Source: Trebouxia sp. TZW2008
Lineage: Eukaryota; Chlorophyta; Trebouxiophyceae; Trebouxiales; Trebouxiaceae
DNA length: 64,000 nucleotides
Reading direction: 5' to 3'
Assembly (NCBI GenBank): GCA_002118135.1
Contig: BDIU01000472.1
Location: 25,121 to 89,120, forward strand
This document shows, piece after piece, positions 44,718 to 56,845 of the stretch; positions within the stretch are counted from its first letter, which is position 1; every line of letters starts with the position of its first letter. A model generated the notes under the pieces. The model did no database searches, was not told where the DNA came from, and was given only the letters and a program-made list of their open reading frames with translations. Both the position numbers and the translations under genes were made by a program.

Positions 44718-45127
44718 AGATAAAGCATGCTTTGGTTGTTCAAGTTGCAATTCCTCAGAGATACATGAAGCATCTCTGAAGAAGATACATGCTTTGCCTT
44801 TCTTGTTTTCGCTCAGGGTGAATGGTTGCTAGGTTTGGAGGCATTGGTTGTTGAGACAGCGTTGATATTATGTTGTGTACTTTGAGCTTGTTGTTGAGTT
44901 AGGCACAGCAAAACCTTATTGCAAATTGTTACTTCTGGACAGCACATGACTTCTGACTAGTAGTATTGCTTGACATGTATGACAACCCTGCTCATCTTTG
45001 TTTCATTAGTTGGATGACAAGTATTGAGCAAGCACTGCTCCCATGTACATAGGCAAGCCCTGTAATCATTTCATTTTGTACAACTTCTGCTCGCTATGCA
45101 TATACTGCGCTGATAGCTGAATGCATG
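44718..45127. other. Convergent 3' spacer (glycoprotein / SHOC1)
   Basis: Four hundred ten bases between two stop codons facing each other. They presumably hold both 3' UTRs. No coding, RNA or repeat feature is recognised. Confidence 0.5.
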
Positions 45128-46237
45128 TCACAGGAAATCCATGTCAACATTGTCTGCAGCAGCCATGGCAGCTTCATCACTGTTTACTTTGCTGATGTGC
45201 ATGTCTGTATTCATGTGGCAGTCTGCTGAGGTGTCCACATCAGGTGCACAGCCATGCCAATGCAGTCTGGCTTGGTTACTCCCACCCTGGCGTTGGAAGC
45301 CAAGAACCCGTTTTGACCTGCATCACAATTGCAGTACGGCTTACTCGTTCATCATAGGCAAAATCACTGAAGGCGGCAGCAGGCACATTGCCTTCTCTGT
45401 CTGGCATGCTGATCAAGTTCGCTTGAACTCAGTCAGTCTGATGGCTCACATTCAGTATCATGGGCATTTCAGTGCAGTGGTCAAATGCGCATGCTGTACA
45501 GTGACAAAGTGGGCATGCTGTGCAATCAATGGCAAATGGACATGCTGTGCACTGGCAAAATGGGCATGCTGTGCCAAATGCAGCACAAACAGTTTGGGCG
45601 TTGATACCTATGCTCAGGCGGCACAAAGCCTCTCAGGGCTGAGCCTGCGCTGTTGGGTCTTGCAGGAGTACGCAGCTGCAGCCCGGACAGACTGCCTGCA
45701 CTGCCTGCATGCTGAAAGCCTATGCCTCCCTCACCCAAGTTGCATTGCACTGATACACCAGCTCTGCTGCCCAGTAGCTGCTGATGAGCCCTTTGTGCTG
45801 AGCCAAAAGGTGACCTTCTGCCCATTGACCCAGCCCCCAAGTGCTGGGCTACACCCCGTCGATCAAGGCTTAGATCCTCATCGATGGGAGTTGGGTCCTC
45901 TGCTTCTGGGTTCAGCTGATAGGTGCTCTGATGGTGTTGATGATGCAGTTGGGGCTGTTGCGGTGTTCTATGTGCTCTGCCACGCAACCAGCTGGGTGTG
46001 AAGTCTCCTACTGGTTTTGAACGCTTGGCAGGCGTGATGTCTTGGGCTTCCATGCCGTCAGAAGCTTGCCGCTTGGCAGGCGTGACAGCCAGGTTAGCCA
46101 TCTGCGTCAAGGCACCATGAAAGTCAGTGGAGACATGTGTGTAGAATGCCTTGTGCTGTTTGTGCTGACTTGTGGGGCTCAGCAGGCATGACAGCCGGGT
46201 TGGCCATCTGCATCAAGGCATTGTGAAAGTGAGTGGA

Positions 46238-46301
<64 letters not shown>

Positions 46302-46430
46302 NNNNNNNNNNNNNNNNNNNNNNNNNNNNNNNNNNNNNNNNNNNNNNNNNNNNNNNNNNNNNNNNNNNNNNNNNNNNNNNNNNNNNNNNNNNNNNNNNNN
46401 NNNNNNNNNNNNNNNNNNNNNNNNNNNNNN

Positions 46431-46469
<39 letters not shown>

Positions 46470-48525
46470 CCACGCCTTGTGCTGTTTATGTTGCCAGTTG
46501 CTGATACGTCAAAATCAGGAGGGAGTTGTGGTCAGTTCTTGGTGTGTTTCACTGCTAGATGAATTCAAATTGCTGCCTTTGAGGCCACGCAAGTTGCATT
46601 GTCCAAATGGTGTTCCATTGTGCATTGAAACACCCTCTGCATGTATCTTGCAGGTTTCTCATCTCTGCTTAGCATACATGCGGATGACAGCATAAACTTT
46701 GCATCATGACAACAACAGCGCTTGCAGGCTACCTGTGCCCGCCTGGCTGCCCCCAGCACCATGGGGTGGGGCTTCTTGGGGACTCTAGCTGGGGTCCGGC
46801 TGGGGGTAGCATGCCTGGCGCTGTGCAGAGGAGCAGACCAGTCAGCCTTTGCTCCACCTAACCGCAAGTAGCAACATGTTAGCCATGCTAGTACTGCAAT
46901 AAGGTGATGAGGCTTTGTTGTGGCAGCGGATGGGGTGTGGCACAGTGAGAGCGGCTTGCAGATCTACACTGTTCTCAGATTCTACAGCCATATCACTCTT
47001 GTAACACAAAGGTGTGGCCATTGTAAGTGAGGTTCCACCCACATTCAGGTTGTTGATGATGTACGTGGTGGCAAGGTCAGAAAAGTACAGCAGGCCTGTG
47101 GCAATATGCCCATGCTGCACAGACCAGCTTTGTTGCACAGTGACAACTCCTATACTTGAGAGAAGCTGTGAGCCTTGGCATGAGAGATGGAGGCTGATGA
47201 GCTAGAGCGCTGACAGATGTGTGTGTGCCGTGAAGTGAAACGATATGCTGGCAGTTGAGGCATGAGATGCATGCCAGTTTCAACAGGTGAGGAAGGGATA
47301 CCTGTTTGCTTGGGAGGTGTGGAGGTATAGCCAAAGCTTGAGTTGTGAGCTACCCTGGAATGCTGAGCCTGTGCAGCTTTTTGCTTGGCTATGAACGTGT
47401 CCTGCATGGCCACACACATGCCTCGTTATGTGGTCAGAAACGCTTGACATCAGCACGCATGACCGTCACTGCGATGTCTGTCAGTGAATGCAATGACTGT
47501 CAAACATGAGTTGCACACATGAGGCATGAGAGCGTGACTCTTGACTGCCCAAGCCAACAGTGGACAGGACTACTCTGTTCTTTCAGGGCAAACAGCAAAC
47601 GCATGCAGCCAGCAGAAAAGTTCTCTAGTCTCTGCCTGTGCACATGGCTGGAACATGGCTCTCACACCTGAAGCTGATGCATGGTGGCTGCTGATGCACT
47701 GCTGATCAGCTGCTTGTTATGTAAGGCTGCTTGTTCTGTAAGGGGTTGCCAGACGTGCTGTATCATACAACAAAAGGTGTGTTGGAGGCTTGTTGTGTTA
47801 TGAGGTCTTGTGTGGGATACATAACAATAAGATCAGTGACAGGACGTATGGCTGTGTTGCATACAGTGACATGGTGTGAGACAGAAGTTGTTGAGAGTTA
47901 CCACAGTGTTACCAAAGTCGATGCCAGCCAGGTGACTCAGCATGCCACCCTGCCTTTGCCTAGATCCAGACGGCTGCTGACCTGCCATGCCATCAATCAT
48001 CTGGTCATCCATATGAGTGCCTGCTATGCCATCAGTCATCTTGTCATCCACATGAGTGCCTGCTATGCCATCAGTCATCTGATCATCCATCTGACTGTGG
48101 TGCGCATACCCTACCATGCAAGCAGATGCCATGTGCGCAATCGTTGCAGTACCAAATTTGTTTCCAGTCTCAAAAGCAACCAGCATGCATCCAATCAACA
48201 AGATTTGACAGACCATGGCTGACAACAGGCACAGCTACGTAACAGCTTGCTCTCAGCAAGGCCACCGTCCATTCAGCACTCTGTTAAACACAGCTATGCG
48301 TTGTTGGCTGACCTGCAATCCCCATGTCATTGTCGTCTGGAATCATCCCAGGTGGCGCTGCAGCTTGGTGATATGTTTGTTGCCTGTGCATTGGTAGATC
48401 CTCCTGCTCTATTCCACATTTGTGCAGATGCGACGTCTCAGTGGTCCAAGGGACAAGCTGTGGCTCAGTTTCAATTATATACGGATCTGTCTCTGGCAGG
48501 TAGCTATCCCATACAACCCCTTGTG

Positions 48526-48556
<31 letters not shown>

Positions 48557-51500
48557 ATATTGATGATGATACTGCTGCTGATGGTGATGCTGCTGCTGCC
48601 ATTGCAATGCATGCTGCTGCTGTTGGTGCTGCTGTTGGAGCTGTTGTTGATGCTGGCGCTGCTGTCCCAGCTGATTCACTCCGAAACCTTTGATGCTGCT
48701 GTGGTGATATCGCTGGCTTGGACTGCCCAGGGCATGATCATCATCATCCATCACCTCTTGAATGGCAAAAGCCCTGTTGTGGTTGCCTCTATGCAGCTCA
48801 TGTGGCATATAGCCTGGAGCTCTCTGCTCTGCAGTCAATTGCGGCTGATGCTGCTGTTCAGGATACAGCTGAGAGTCATGCGTGGCTGCTTGTGATAGCT
48901 GCTCAGGCTGGAACTCAAAAGCGCTGAAAGGGTTCCTGTCCTGTGACCTAGCTCTGTGAACTGTATGCATTTGCTGAGCAGGGCTGACATGTGCATGCTC
49001 TCCCCTCAGCTGGGCATGATCAACATTGTCATAAGCCGTTGAGCTCTGCACACCCACAGGGTAGTTCCCAAAGTCATGGGCTGTGAAGTCATATGTGGTT
49101 GTTCCTGCTGACCTGCTATAAGCTAATGAAGTAGCGCCTGGAGCTGTGTCATCGGCATACTGTTGTGGTGCAGCTTTAAGAACACACTGTGTGGGAGCAT
49201 AGGCCTGTCCTGATGGAGCAGTCTGATACTGGCCTGGCATTGCATGAGCAGGTATATGAGCAGCAAGGTGAGCAGGAGGCAGTCTGACAGCAGAACCATG
49301 CTGATAGGGATTTGGGGCAGTTGGCATTGGTGTCCCGCTGCCATGGCCGGCAGTAGGGCCAGTTCTCAAAAGCCCTTCACCGGGCTGGCTGGCACTGGGG
49401 GCGGCTGCAATGAGCCTCACACTGGGCTGAACCCATGTGACCTGCTTGAAAAAGAGGTCCAAGCTGTTTGCTGGGATGTCTGGAAGCTTCTCAGCCAGCT
49501 GCTTCTGCTCCTCAGGACTCAGACTCAAGAGCTCACTCATTGGACAGGCAAGGGAGATGAGTCGTGCAGCGCTCATGGGGTTGATGGAAGGGAAGGCAGT
49601 GAGAATGGCCTCTGAGGAGGATGGGTGCTCAGAGAACGTCAAGGCGTCTGGTGCGCTGCTTGCAGATGATTGTGGAAAGAATAGGCAGCTTCTTGCGGCT
49701 GTTGTGATCACCTCCTGCGTGCCACCACATATATTGCAACTGTTTACCATTTGGCATTGATGCTGCAATGTCTCGTGAGACATGTCAGTTGCAGTGCATG
49801 ATGTCTGCTTACACTTTTGACAATTGATCTGTACATGTGCATGGTTTGTACAGCAGTTTGACACTTGCATATGTCACACATTCAGGCCTAATGATGCAGG
49901 ACTTGCACCACACACTTCTAGAACTTGAGCTACAGTGTGTGACAATGATGATCAGCATCACTGTAATAGATCTGCAGCCTGTTGCATTCTGTGCATATGC
50001 TAAGCATTCACAGCTATGCCTTATGACAATGCAGCTGCAGTCTCACCTGCATCATGGCTTGGTCTGTGGCAAAGAAGTACTGCAGGCTCAAGCCAACGTG
50101 GCGAGCCATGGCATACAGCTTCGCCAGCTGTTCAGCCATCTTGGCCTCAAAAGATCTGCTGCCCTCAACGCACAGGTGACACTTGGAGAAGGCAAAGCTG
50201 AGGCGCTGCAACTGAGGCCCAATGGTTGCGTGCTGTATTGCATGACTCAGTTGGCTAGAGCTGTCGCCTGCTGACTCATCAACATCCTGAGAGACACAAG
50301 CATCTGCTCTCAGTCATTTGTGTTCAATTGACAATTATGTCAAGTTGGCTGCTGCTGTCATCTGCTGACTCATCAACAGCCTGAAAGGCGCAAGTATCTG
50401 TTCTCAACGAATTGTGTCAAGAATAAAAGCCATGCCAATCACATGGTAGGCTTGCATGCCTGGAAATGCGCAGTTGCCCTAGGGCTTGCATGCAAGAGAC
50501 AGTTGAGTAAGCTCTTGCAGTTGCCTTCTGAAGCATCAACACCTTGTGAAACATGTGTGCAAGTGGTGAGTGCCTCAAGCAGCCCTGGATGTCGTGCAGA
50601 ATCAGCATCACCCCTTGCAAAGTTTCGTGGAGAGCTGAACATTGCTTGCCCCTGACTCCAGCTTGTGTCAGTATAACAGCAAGCTTTGGACAAATCAGAA
50701 AAGCGTTCTAAAATACGCCTGCCAGACAGATCTGGCAGCAGCCACATTGCAATGCAAGTGAAACAGGGAGCAAGCAACTGAGGTAACAGCAGCTTGCCTG
50801 CAGCAACTGCGCCTCTGTCCAGGCACACAAGCAGATAGAAGGGCTCAGAGCTAGGTCTACATAACTCAAATTGCGTTCCACCACCACCGCACTCTGCTGT
50901 TCCAGCTGCAGTAGCGCTTCGTAGAGGCTGCGTCTAGTCCTGACTAGACTGTCAGGGGTGGTGGTGACAATGAAGGGCTGCTCACACTGAGCAGGATCTC
51001 CATACCCTGTTAGCAAAGATCGAGCTCTCAGAGGTGAGCATGCTGCTGTGCACGCACAAGGGTGGAGGATCACAAGCTGCCTTTCCAACATATTGCATGC
51101 GCCTATGCAAAGAACTTTACCTTCCACAAACAGATCTTGCTCAGCAGCTCAGAGTGTATTTGTTCTCAGTTCACACTCACTTCCATGCCCACAAGATGGA
51201 ACAGGATACTGTGCATCACAGTGTTTATCTGCAAGCACACAGTCATCAGCATACCATCAGTTGCCATAGCTGCCTCGACGTGGCCTCTTAAATTGTCTTC
51301 TTCAGCCACACTGTTTGCAGTGTGTGGGAACTGCTCCATGCCCTTTCTGGGGCTGCAGGGCATGTTGGCAGTGGTTGGTGGTGCAAACACACCAGGGTTT
51401 TGGTGGCTGCCCTTGCCAGCAGCGTACGACTTTGTGCCTTGTGCTTGTATGCCTGGGACTTTGCTTGGCCCCAATGCAGCTTGCACTGCCCCTCTGCTGT

Positions 51501-54500
51501 TGGCTGCTGTCTGTGAAGTCAGATGCGCTGTTGGTTCTGCTTCCATGTTGGACAGATCCATCTGCAGGACGTACCTTGAGCATGGAACCTTGCTCAGGAC
51601 TGCATGGATGCCTGGCGGGGCTTTGGCCAATGGCTGCTCCACATACTCAACCAGGCAGGCAAAGCTGCAAATCAATGAGCATCTTGTGAGTTGTGTGCAC
51701 AATGAGCACATTGCACCTTTGCGGCATTGCTGATGATGCAATGCTGACAATGCATTCACAATCATATTTCCGTATGATCTGAACGGTGCATTTGCTGCGA
51801 CAAGGCCAAGGTCAGTAAAGACAAAGTTGTTGAACTGACAAAAGTGGACAAGCATTGAGCTTGCCTCAAGCCCTCAGCCAAGTTGATTCCAGTGATGCAT
51901 CGTGAGGCACATGTTAGGTCGTCACAGAGAGCAGCTAAAAGAAATGTCATGACTCACCGTTCAAAGGGGAAATTGGTAGCAGCCAGCTGCTGATGAGTCA
52001 CCAGCACACAGTCAGCAGCTGCCGCAGCATCTTCTGCAGCCTTCTTTAGCTGCTCTGTAGGCAGACCCGCCTTTAGCAGCTTCTCGTCCCTGTCCAGCTG
52101 AAAAGGCTTCAGACCCACAACCACAATGACCTTGAACATGGTGAAGAAGGCCCGGACGTCCCCAAGGAGCAAAATTTTTGCCCCCTGCATATGCGACATC
52201 GTTAGTCACTCAAACTGCTATGCAGCAGATACAATTCAAGCAAATTGTGCTGCGTAGCAAGTCAGTAATTGCTAATCTCAGTGCTAGTTCCCTCACAAAC
52301 TCGTCTGGATTGAGCAAGCCTACACAACACGGGCTGTGCTGTGATGAAGCTAGCAGCGGCTGCATGGAATATATATTGTCAGTGCCTGGAAGTGCAGTCA
52401 AAGCATGAGGTATGTTCCTCTGATCATTACACTCTGATGTGTCTGGCTCAGTTGACAATAAGCATCAAGACAGTGGGCAATGCAACAGCTATGATGGCTG
52501 CTAAGAAAGTAGCTTACTGGCTGTAGGGTGCGGATGCTGATCAGTGTCTTTTGCAGGGCTGATTGCTTGGCATGATCTTCAAGCTTTGCAGCCTCAACTT
52601 GGCTAAAGGCAGCTTGTAGCGCAGCTGTTGTCTTGATACACCACCTGTGCACACAGCACTTTTTGCTCAAAGGCATGACTTGTGAGGCAGTCATGTATGT
52701 TCAACCAAGTGATATTGCTGAGCAGACTTACAGCTAAGTTGTGCAAAGTGAGAGGTGATGCGTTGCACATGCGTCGAGTGACTGCAATGCTTCATGTCAA
52801 GACGATTGATAGGTGGGCATGTGTGTTTTGCTTGGCAGCTCCAGACCTGCTTGCCGTGAATCGCACTCAAAGCAAGCAGCGCAGGTGAAAGGCTGTATGC
52901 AATGAACCAGACATGCTGATGCAAGGAGCGTTCAACCCTGAGCAGTGATTGATGCTTACACGCTGCTGCAATTGGGGTCATGGAATCATTCTCAGACAGC
53001 GTTTCATTTCAACTGGACGGATGGTTACAGCTTTTGCAGCAATGTCCCTGAACATAGACAGCCATTGCTTTGAGCTGTTACTTCTTGAGTATAGGGAGCG
53101 CTTCCAGATTGTGGTTCAGGTACAGGTAGGCGTATCTGATGCCATACTGGGTCAATGCCTGTGCTGCTTGCCGCATGACTGCCAATGCCGCATAGGCCTG
53201 TAGCAATTGCTTGCTGCTGCCTGGATTCTGACGCTCAGCAGAGGCAGCAGCATTCAATGCCCTCTGCACAGGGTAAGTCACCAGGATGCTGGAGGTTGCT
53301 ACCTGTACATAGCACACACAGCCAACCAGCCAAATTCTAATTATAATCAAATCTGGATAATTGGTGCATTGTTGATTTTCATCAATTGATCTTGAACCTT
53401 GCTAGCCTTCCTGCAAGCCTTTCAGCTGATGCATATGTAAGGCATCATCACACGGCTCTGGCATTGGCAGCCACAGGGTCAGTGCTAGATCAGCAGAACA
53501 ATGCAGGGCCCGTTGCAAGCATGTATTACTGATGTTGCAGTGTGTTGCTGATTTGGCATGATGCTGTGTTTTACATGCGGTCCTGCATGCTGACTATTGC
53601 TGGCTTGTTCCAACCCTGTGACAGTGCCTCACTATGTGGCAAAGGATGCATCACCAGCACAAACTAGAGGCAATGGCAGCTTGGGTTGCAGCACACCTCT
53701 GTGTCAATGCTTTGCACATCTTTCAGCAAAGCTGCATGATCCTGTCTCATCACTTGCAGCAGCTGCTTGTGTTTGTCCGACAGCTGCAGCACAACATACT
53801 GCACATCTGGCAGCTGAAGTGCCTTCTCTGCTTCTGCTTCTTCATCAGCACTGTCCCTGTCATCATTGCTGCAGAGATCAACTGTGCCAGAGGGATCATG
53901 AATGGCTGTTGCAGACGCAGCAGCTTCAGTAGGGCGGCGCTCAACTGCCCTGCCCTGCAGCCCCAGAAAGAATGCCATGTCGCCCCCTGCTGGCTCGGTC
54001 TGTTCCTGTTTTGCTTGCTTGCAGGGCCTTAATGACCTCAAATTACTATGAAAGACACCAGTTGCTTGAGGCTTTGCTGGGGCTTGGTTGTCAACAGCCT
54101 GAGTGCCTGCTTGCTTTGCAGTTGCCTGCCCTGCATCCATGTTTTTGCCAGTTGCGCTGGCATGCACACCAGCTGTTGTCCAAGCACTGACGCCATGGCC
54201 TGGTATGCGCTGGTCAGCAATGCTTTCTGCTTTTTGTGTAGTGACCTGAGCACTGAAGCAGTCAGACTTTGGCCTTGAATTCTGCTGACAAGCATTCCCC
54301 TGAGTCAGACCTTGTTGCTGTAGTCTTTGCTTGATTGCATGAGGCAAGGGCTCTGGATGCTGCACTGCATGGTAAGAGATTGCTGGAAATGAAGGTGAGT
54401 GGGCAGCAATGATGCTGAAGACTGCAGCTGAAGTGGATGCAGCAAACAGAGGGGAGTCATCAGCAGCTGCTGGCATGCTAGCAGGCTGAAACTGCTTGTC

Positions 54501-56599
54501 AAGCTGGTGCTTGAAAGTATGCAGGGTTGTGGCACACGGGCATGTGGTGTCACATAATGACCAGTCCATGTAAAGCTCCAGGTGAGCAGTCTTCTTCTGC
54601 TTGAGCTGGCTGTCAACGAAGCATTGCCGCCATGACTTCTCCTTGGACTGTGCGTGTGTGTCATCCATCTCTTCATCAATGATGATGACAGGAAGAGTGA
54701 AGACACTATCCTCAAGTGTCAGCTCCTGAGCAATCAGGGTTTGGAAGGTGACTGGGCGATGCCCTGTGGCACTGTTATGGGTGACTAGGGTTGGCTTGTA
54801 AGGTGGAGGCTCTACATGCTTGGCCTGACTGAGCACTTCAGCTGCTGTAGCTTTGTCAGGCGTCTTAGGTGCTAGCAAGGGGACATCCATTTTAACTACT
54901 GGTAAGTCCACAGCTGCCATGTACAAGGGAGCGAAAGCTGCAGCTGAAGCAAGCACCTCTCGCCGCGACTCGTCTTGAAGATGAAGAGGCTGTCTGGCCT
55001 GACTCTGGGACGCAACAGCATCCAAGTCAGGAGCACACAAGTCATGCTCTGCAATCAGAAACAGCCATGCGTCTGTGCTGCCAGGTACAAGGCGTTGTAG
55101 GCTGCCTGAGTTGGCCAGAGCTTGTTGACGTTCTGTGGCAGTGCTGGTGGCAGCTTTGAGTTCAATGAAGGGAACAATTGACTGAGGCTGACATGGCTTG
55201 CCAATAGTTTTTGACATCATTGGCTCTGGTAGCTCAGGTATATCCAAGAGGCCTGCAGCGCTGCTGCTCTGCGAGATGCAAGCCAGCACAATGCCCAAAG
55301 GCAATGCTGAGACTGTCCAGAAATCAGCCAATGCTAGCATATGGTCTGATGATGGCATGAGCATAACACCAGCAGCTTGCAGTTCCTGCAGCAGCACTTC
55401 ATCATGGGTCAGCAGCGATACTTCAGCACGGCAGCAGGCAGTCTGCAGACTGTGTCAAGGTATGATTTCTTGGGCCTGGATTTGCCTTCACATGCTATGA
55501 AGCACCAGCATCATCATACAGCAGGAAAAGCAAGCCGCCCCAGACACGCTATATTGCTGCCGCCTGACCTGAGTGATGTCAATCTCTGGGCTAGACATCT
55601 TCTGCAGGTGTGATTGGTCCAGCCTAGCATGTTTGAGTGAAGCCTGTGCACACAAGGTGATTCATATCAGTGCCTGCTAAGACTGCTAGTGGTGCATAGT
55701 TGCACTTACTGATGTTCACTATGCAGCAATGCATAGCTCCAGAGTGGCGCATACACAAAAAGATTGATGCAGACAGCAATGAGAATCACACCTTTGCAAG
55801 CAAAGCTGGAAGCACAGGCACTTGCAGCCTGGGAACATCCAAGCAGCTTGAGGCTTTGGCTGAGTGCATGCTGTGCAGCACATGTTGCATCTGTAAGTTG
55901 CTGGTGTGCTTGCAACAGTCTGCTGCTGCATTGGCCTTTGCCCTTGGTGCTGGTACAAACTGAGATGCAAAGTGTTTCAGCTTTGCCTTTGAGCAGAATC
56001 TGAGGGAAGTCAGGCTGTTCAACATAGCAGCTGGATCTGTCAGTGTGCATTGCATGGTGAGTCCCAGCTCTGACATTGCCTCAGCCATCACCACTTGTCT
56101 GACTGGGGCACTGTCATGCGGTGCAGTGTTGACGCTGATCAAATTTGGGACTTGCAAGGTGCGTTGCAGCTGCTGCTCAGCCAGCTGTTGACTTGCTTTG
56201 CTGTTTTCAGTCACTTTGAAAAAAATACAAGGCACGAAACATGCAGGAGCATGGTCCTTCCGTGAGGGCAGCACGGTGTAGCAGGTATGCGTCATGCTGA
56301 GCGTTTTGCAAGGCTGACGCTCAGTGGTTGACTTAGTGAAGGGCCGCTGGCTGATTTTGTACAGAAGGCTGACGTCGAACTTTCAGCTGTGCGGCACGAG
56401 CAACCGTCATTGAGCTTGGATTTGCGGATCCCGTGAACCAACAGGCAAGCAGCGCTCGAGCTCGGCACTCTTGGAAGAATGTGGCGATCACAGCGTTTGA
56501 AATTGAAGCTGCGGCCGCCAGAAATCGACACATTTGGCTGGCAGCATGGACCTGAAGTTTCAGCATCGACATCTGCTCACCTTTTGCTGCGAAGCTCAT
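45128..56599 (-). CDS. SHOC1: SHOC1/ZIP2-like meiotic crossover protein (XPF-like core, HhH2)
   Basis: SHOC1/ZIP2 is the XPF-like ZMM protein that stabilises recombination intermediates in meiosis for class I crossovers. Exons: 56581-56599, 55792-56213, 53697-55442, 53124-53302, 52518-52644, 51958-52184, 51255-51664, 50798-51006, 50047-50286, 48313-49714, 47902-47981, 47302-47401, 46733-46857, 45608-46101, 45128-45317; about 1,989 residues. Family blocks are LLTHDEVLLQELQAAG (53697-55442), ALTQYGIRYAYLW, NFPFERFACLVEYVE (joined across an intron), RSLYEALLQLEQQSAVVVER with LSPSICLCAW, CHLCVEGSRSFEAKMAEQL, the HhH block ILTAFPSINPMSAARLIS, and a C-terminal SKRVLGFQRQ. One intron has a GC donor (CAG|GCAAGC at 50797). 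The 48313-49714 exon has a Gln-rich tract. The first exon and the acceptor near 46857 are uncertain; a second in-frame acceptor lies at about 46890. Confidence 0.85.
46095..46232 (-). repeat. Tandem copy of the start of a SHOC1 exon
   Basis: The acceptor and exon start at 46060-46120 (ATGGCTAACCTGGCTGTC on the coding strand) recur at about 46180-46232 as ATGGCCAACCCGGCTGTC, again after a GCAG acceptor. The unit is about 110 bp and lies upstream of the working exon, next to the GT microsatellite. Confidence 0.82.
46243..46468. repeat. (GT)n microsatellite interrupted by a 129-base assembly gap
   Basis: Pure GT dinucleotides at 46243-46301 and 46431-46468 flank a run of N from 46302 to 46430. 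It lies inside a SHOC1 intron. The true repeat length is unknown; the gap is probably a collapsed microsatellite. Reading frames across it are artefacts. Confidence 0.97.
47982..48098 (-). repeat. Three 39-bp tandem units, each ending in a 3' splice site
   Basis: Units at 47982-48020, 48021-48059 and 48060-48098 sit directly upstream of the SHOC1 exon 47902-47981. On the coding strand each ends in GGCATRGCAG, and the phase at every AG is the same. The three candidate acceptors are spaced by 39 bases (13 codons). Choosing an earlier one would add one or two 13-residue units (for example THVDDKMTDGIAG) without a frameshift. Confidence 0.88.
50250..50395 (-). repeat. Tandem copy of SHOC1 exon start (DVDESAGD)
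   Basis: The acceptor plus first codons of exon 50047-50286 (GATGTTGATGAGTCAGCAGG) recur at about 50335-50395 as GCTGTTGATGAGTCAGCAGA, after a CTTTCAG acceptor. The predicted peptide AVDESADDSSSQL is nearly unchanged. Confidence 0.82.
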
Positions 56600-56845
56600 A
56601 GCTAGATGCAAAGTCCGGACAGCGTGACTGCACGCTATTCATTCAAAAGGCTGTTGCAGAGAAAGTCAGGCAGAGAAGCAGGGCAGCTTGCTGCAAGTTC
56701 CATGACATTGCTGTGACGCAGTGAGCCGCCAGAAGCGATCTGACAGCTTTGTAGCCAAAGTAGAGCTGTTGCATGGCAAACGTCGAAGCTCATGAGGCGC
56801 TGCTGTGCACAGTCCACAGCCCACAGCAGCAGCGTATATATAACG
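56600..56845. other. SHOC1 promoter / GNB1L 3' spacer
   Basis: A 246-bp gap between the SHOC1 start and the GNB1L stop, both minus strand. The SHOC1 promoter must lie here and possibly reaches into the GNB1L 3' end. The CpG-rich stretch is actually just downstream of the SHOC1 ATG, at 56330-56600. Confidence 0.45.

Noticed and set aside
46172..46695. Frames of alternating Cys-Val or Thr-His
   Set aside because: Translation of the (GT)n microsatellite and the N gap.
48247..48693. Plus-strand Ala/Asp-rich and Leu-rich frames
   Set aside because: Antisense shadow of the SHOC1 Gln-rich (CAG)n exon.
50439..50796. Extra SHOC1 exon in the open frame following 50798
   Set aside because: The frame merely continues past a GC donor; joining 50798 to 50286 is phase-consistent and matches the family spacing.
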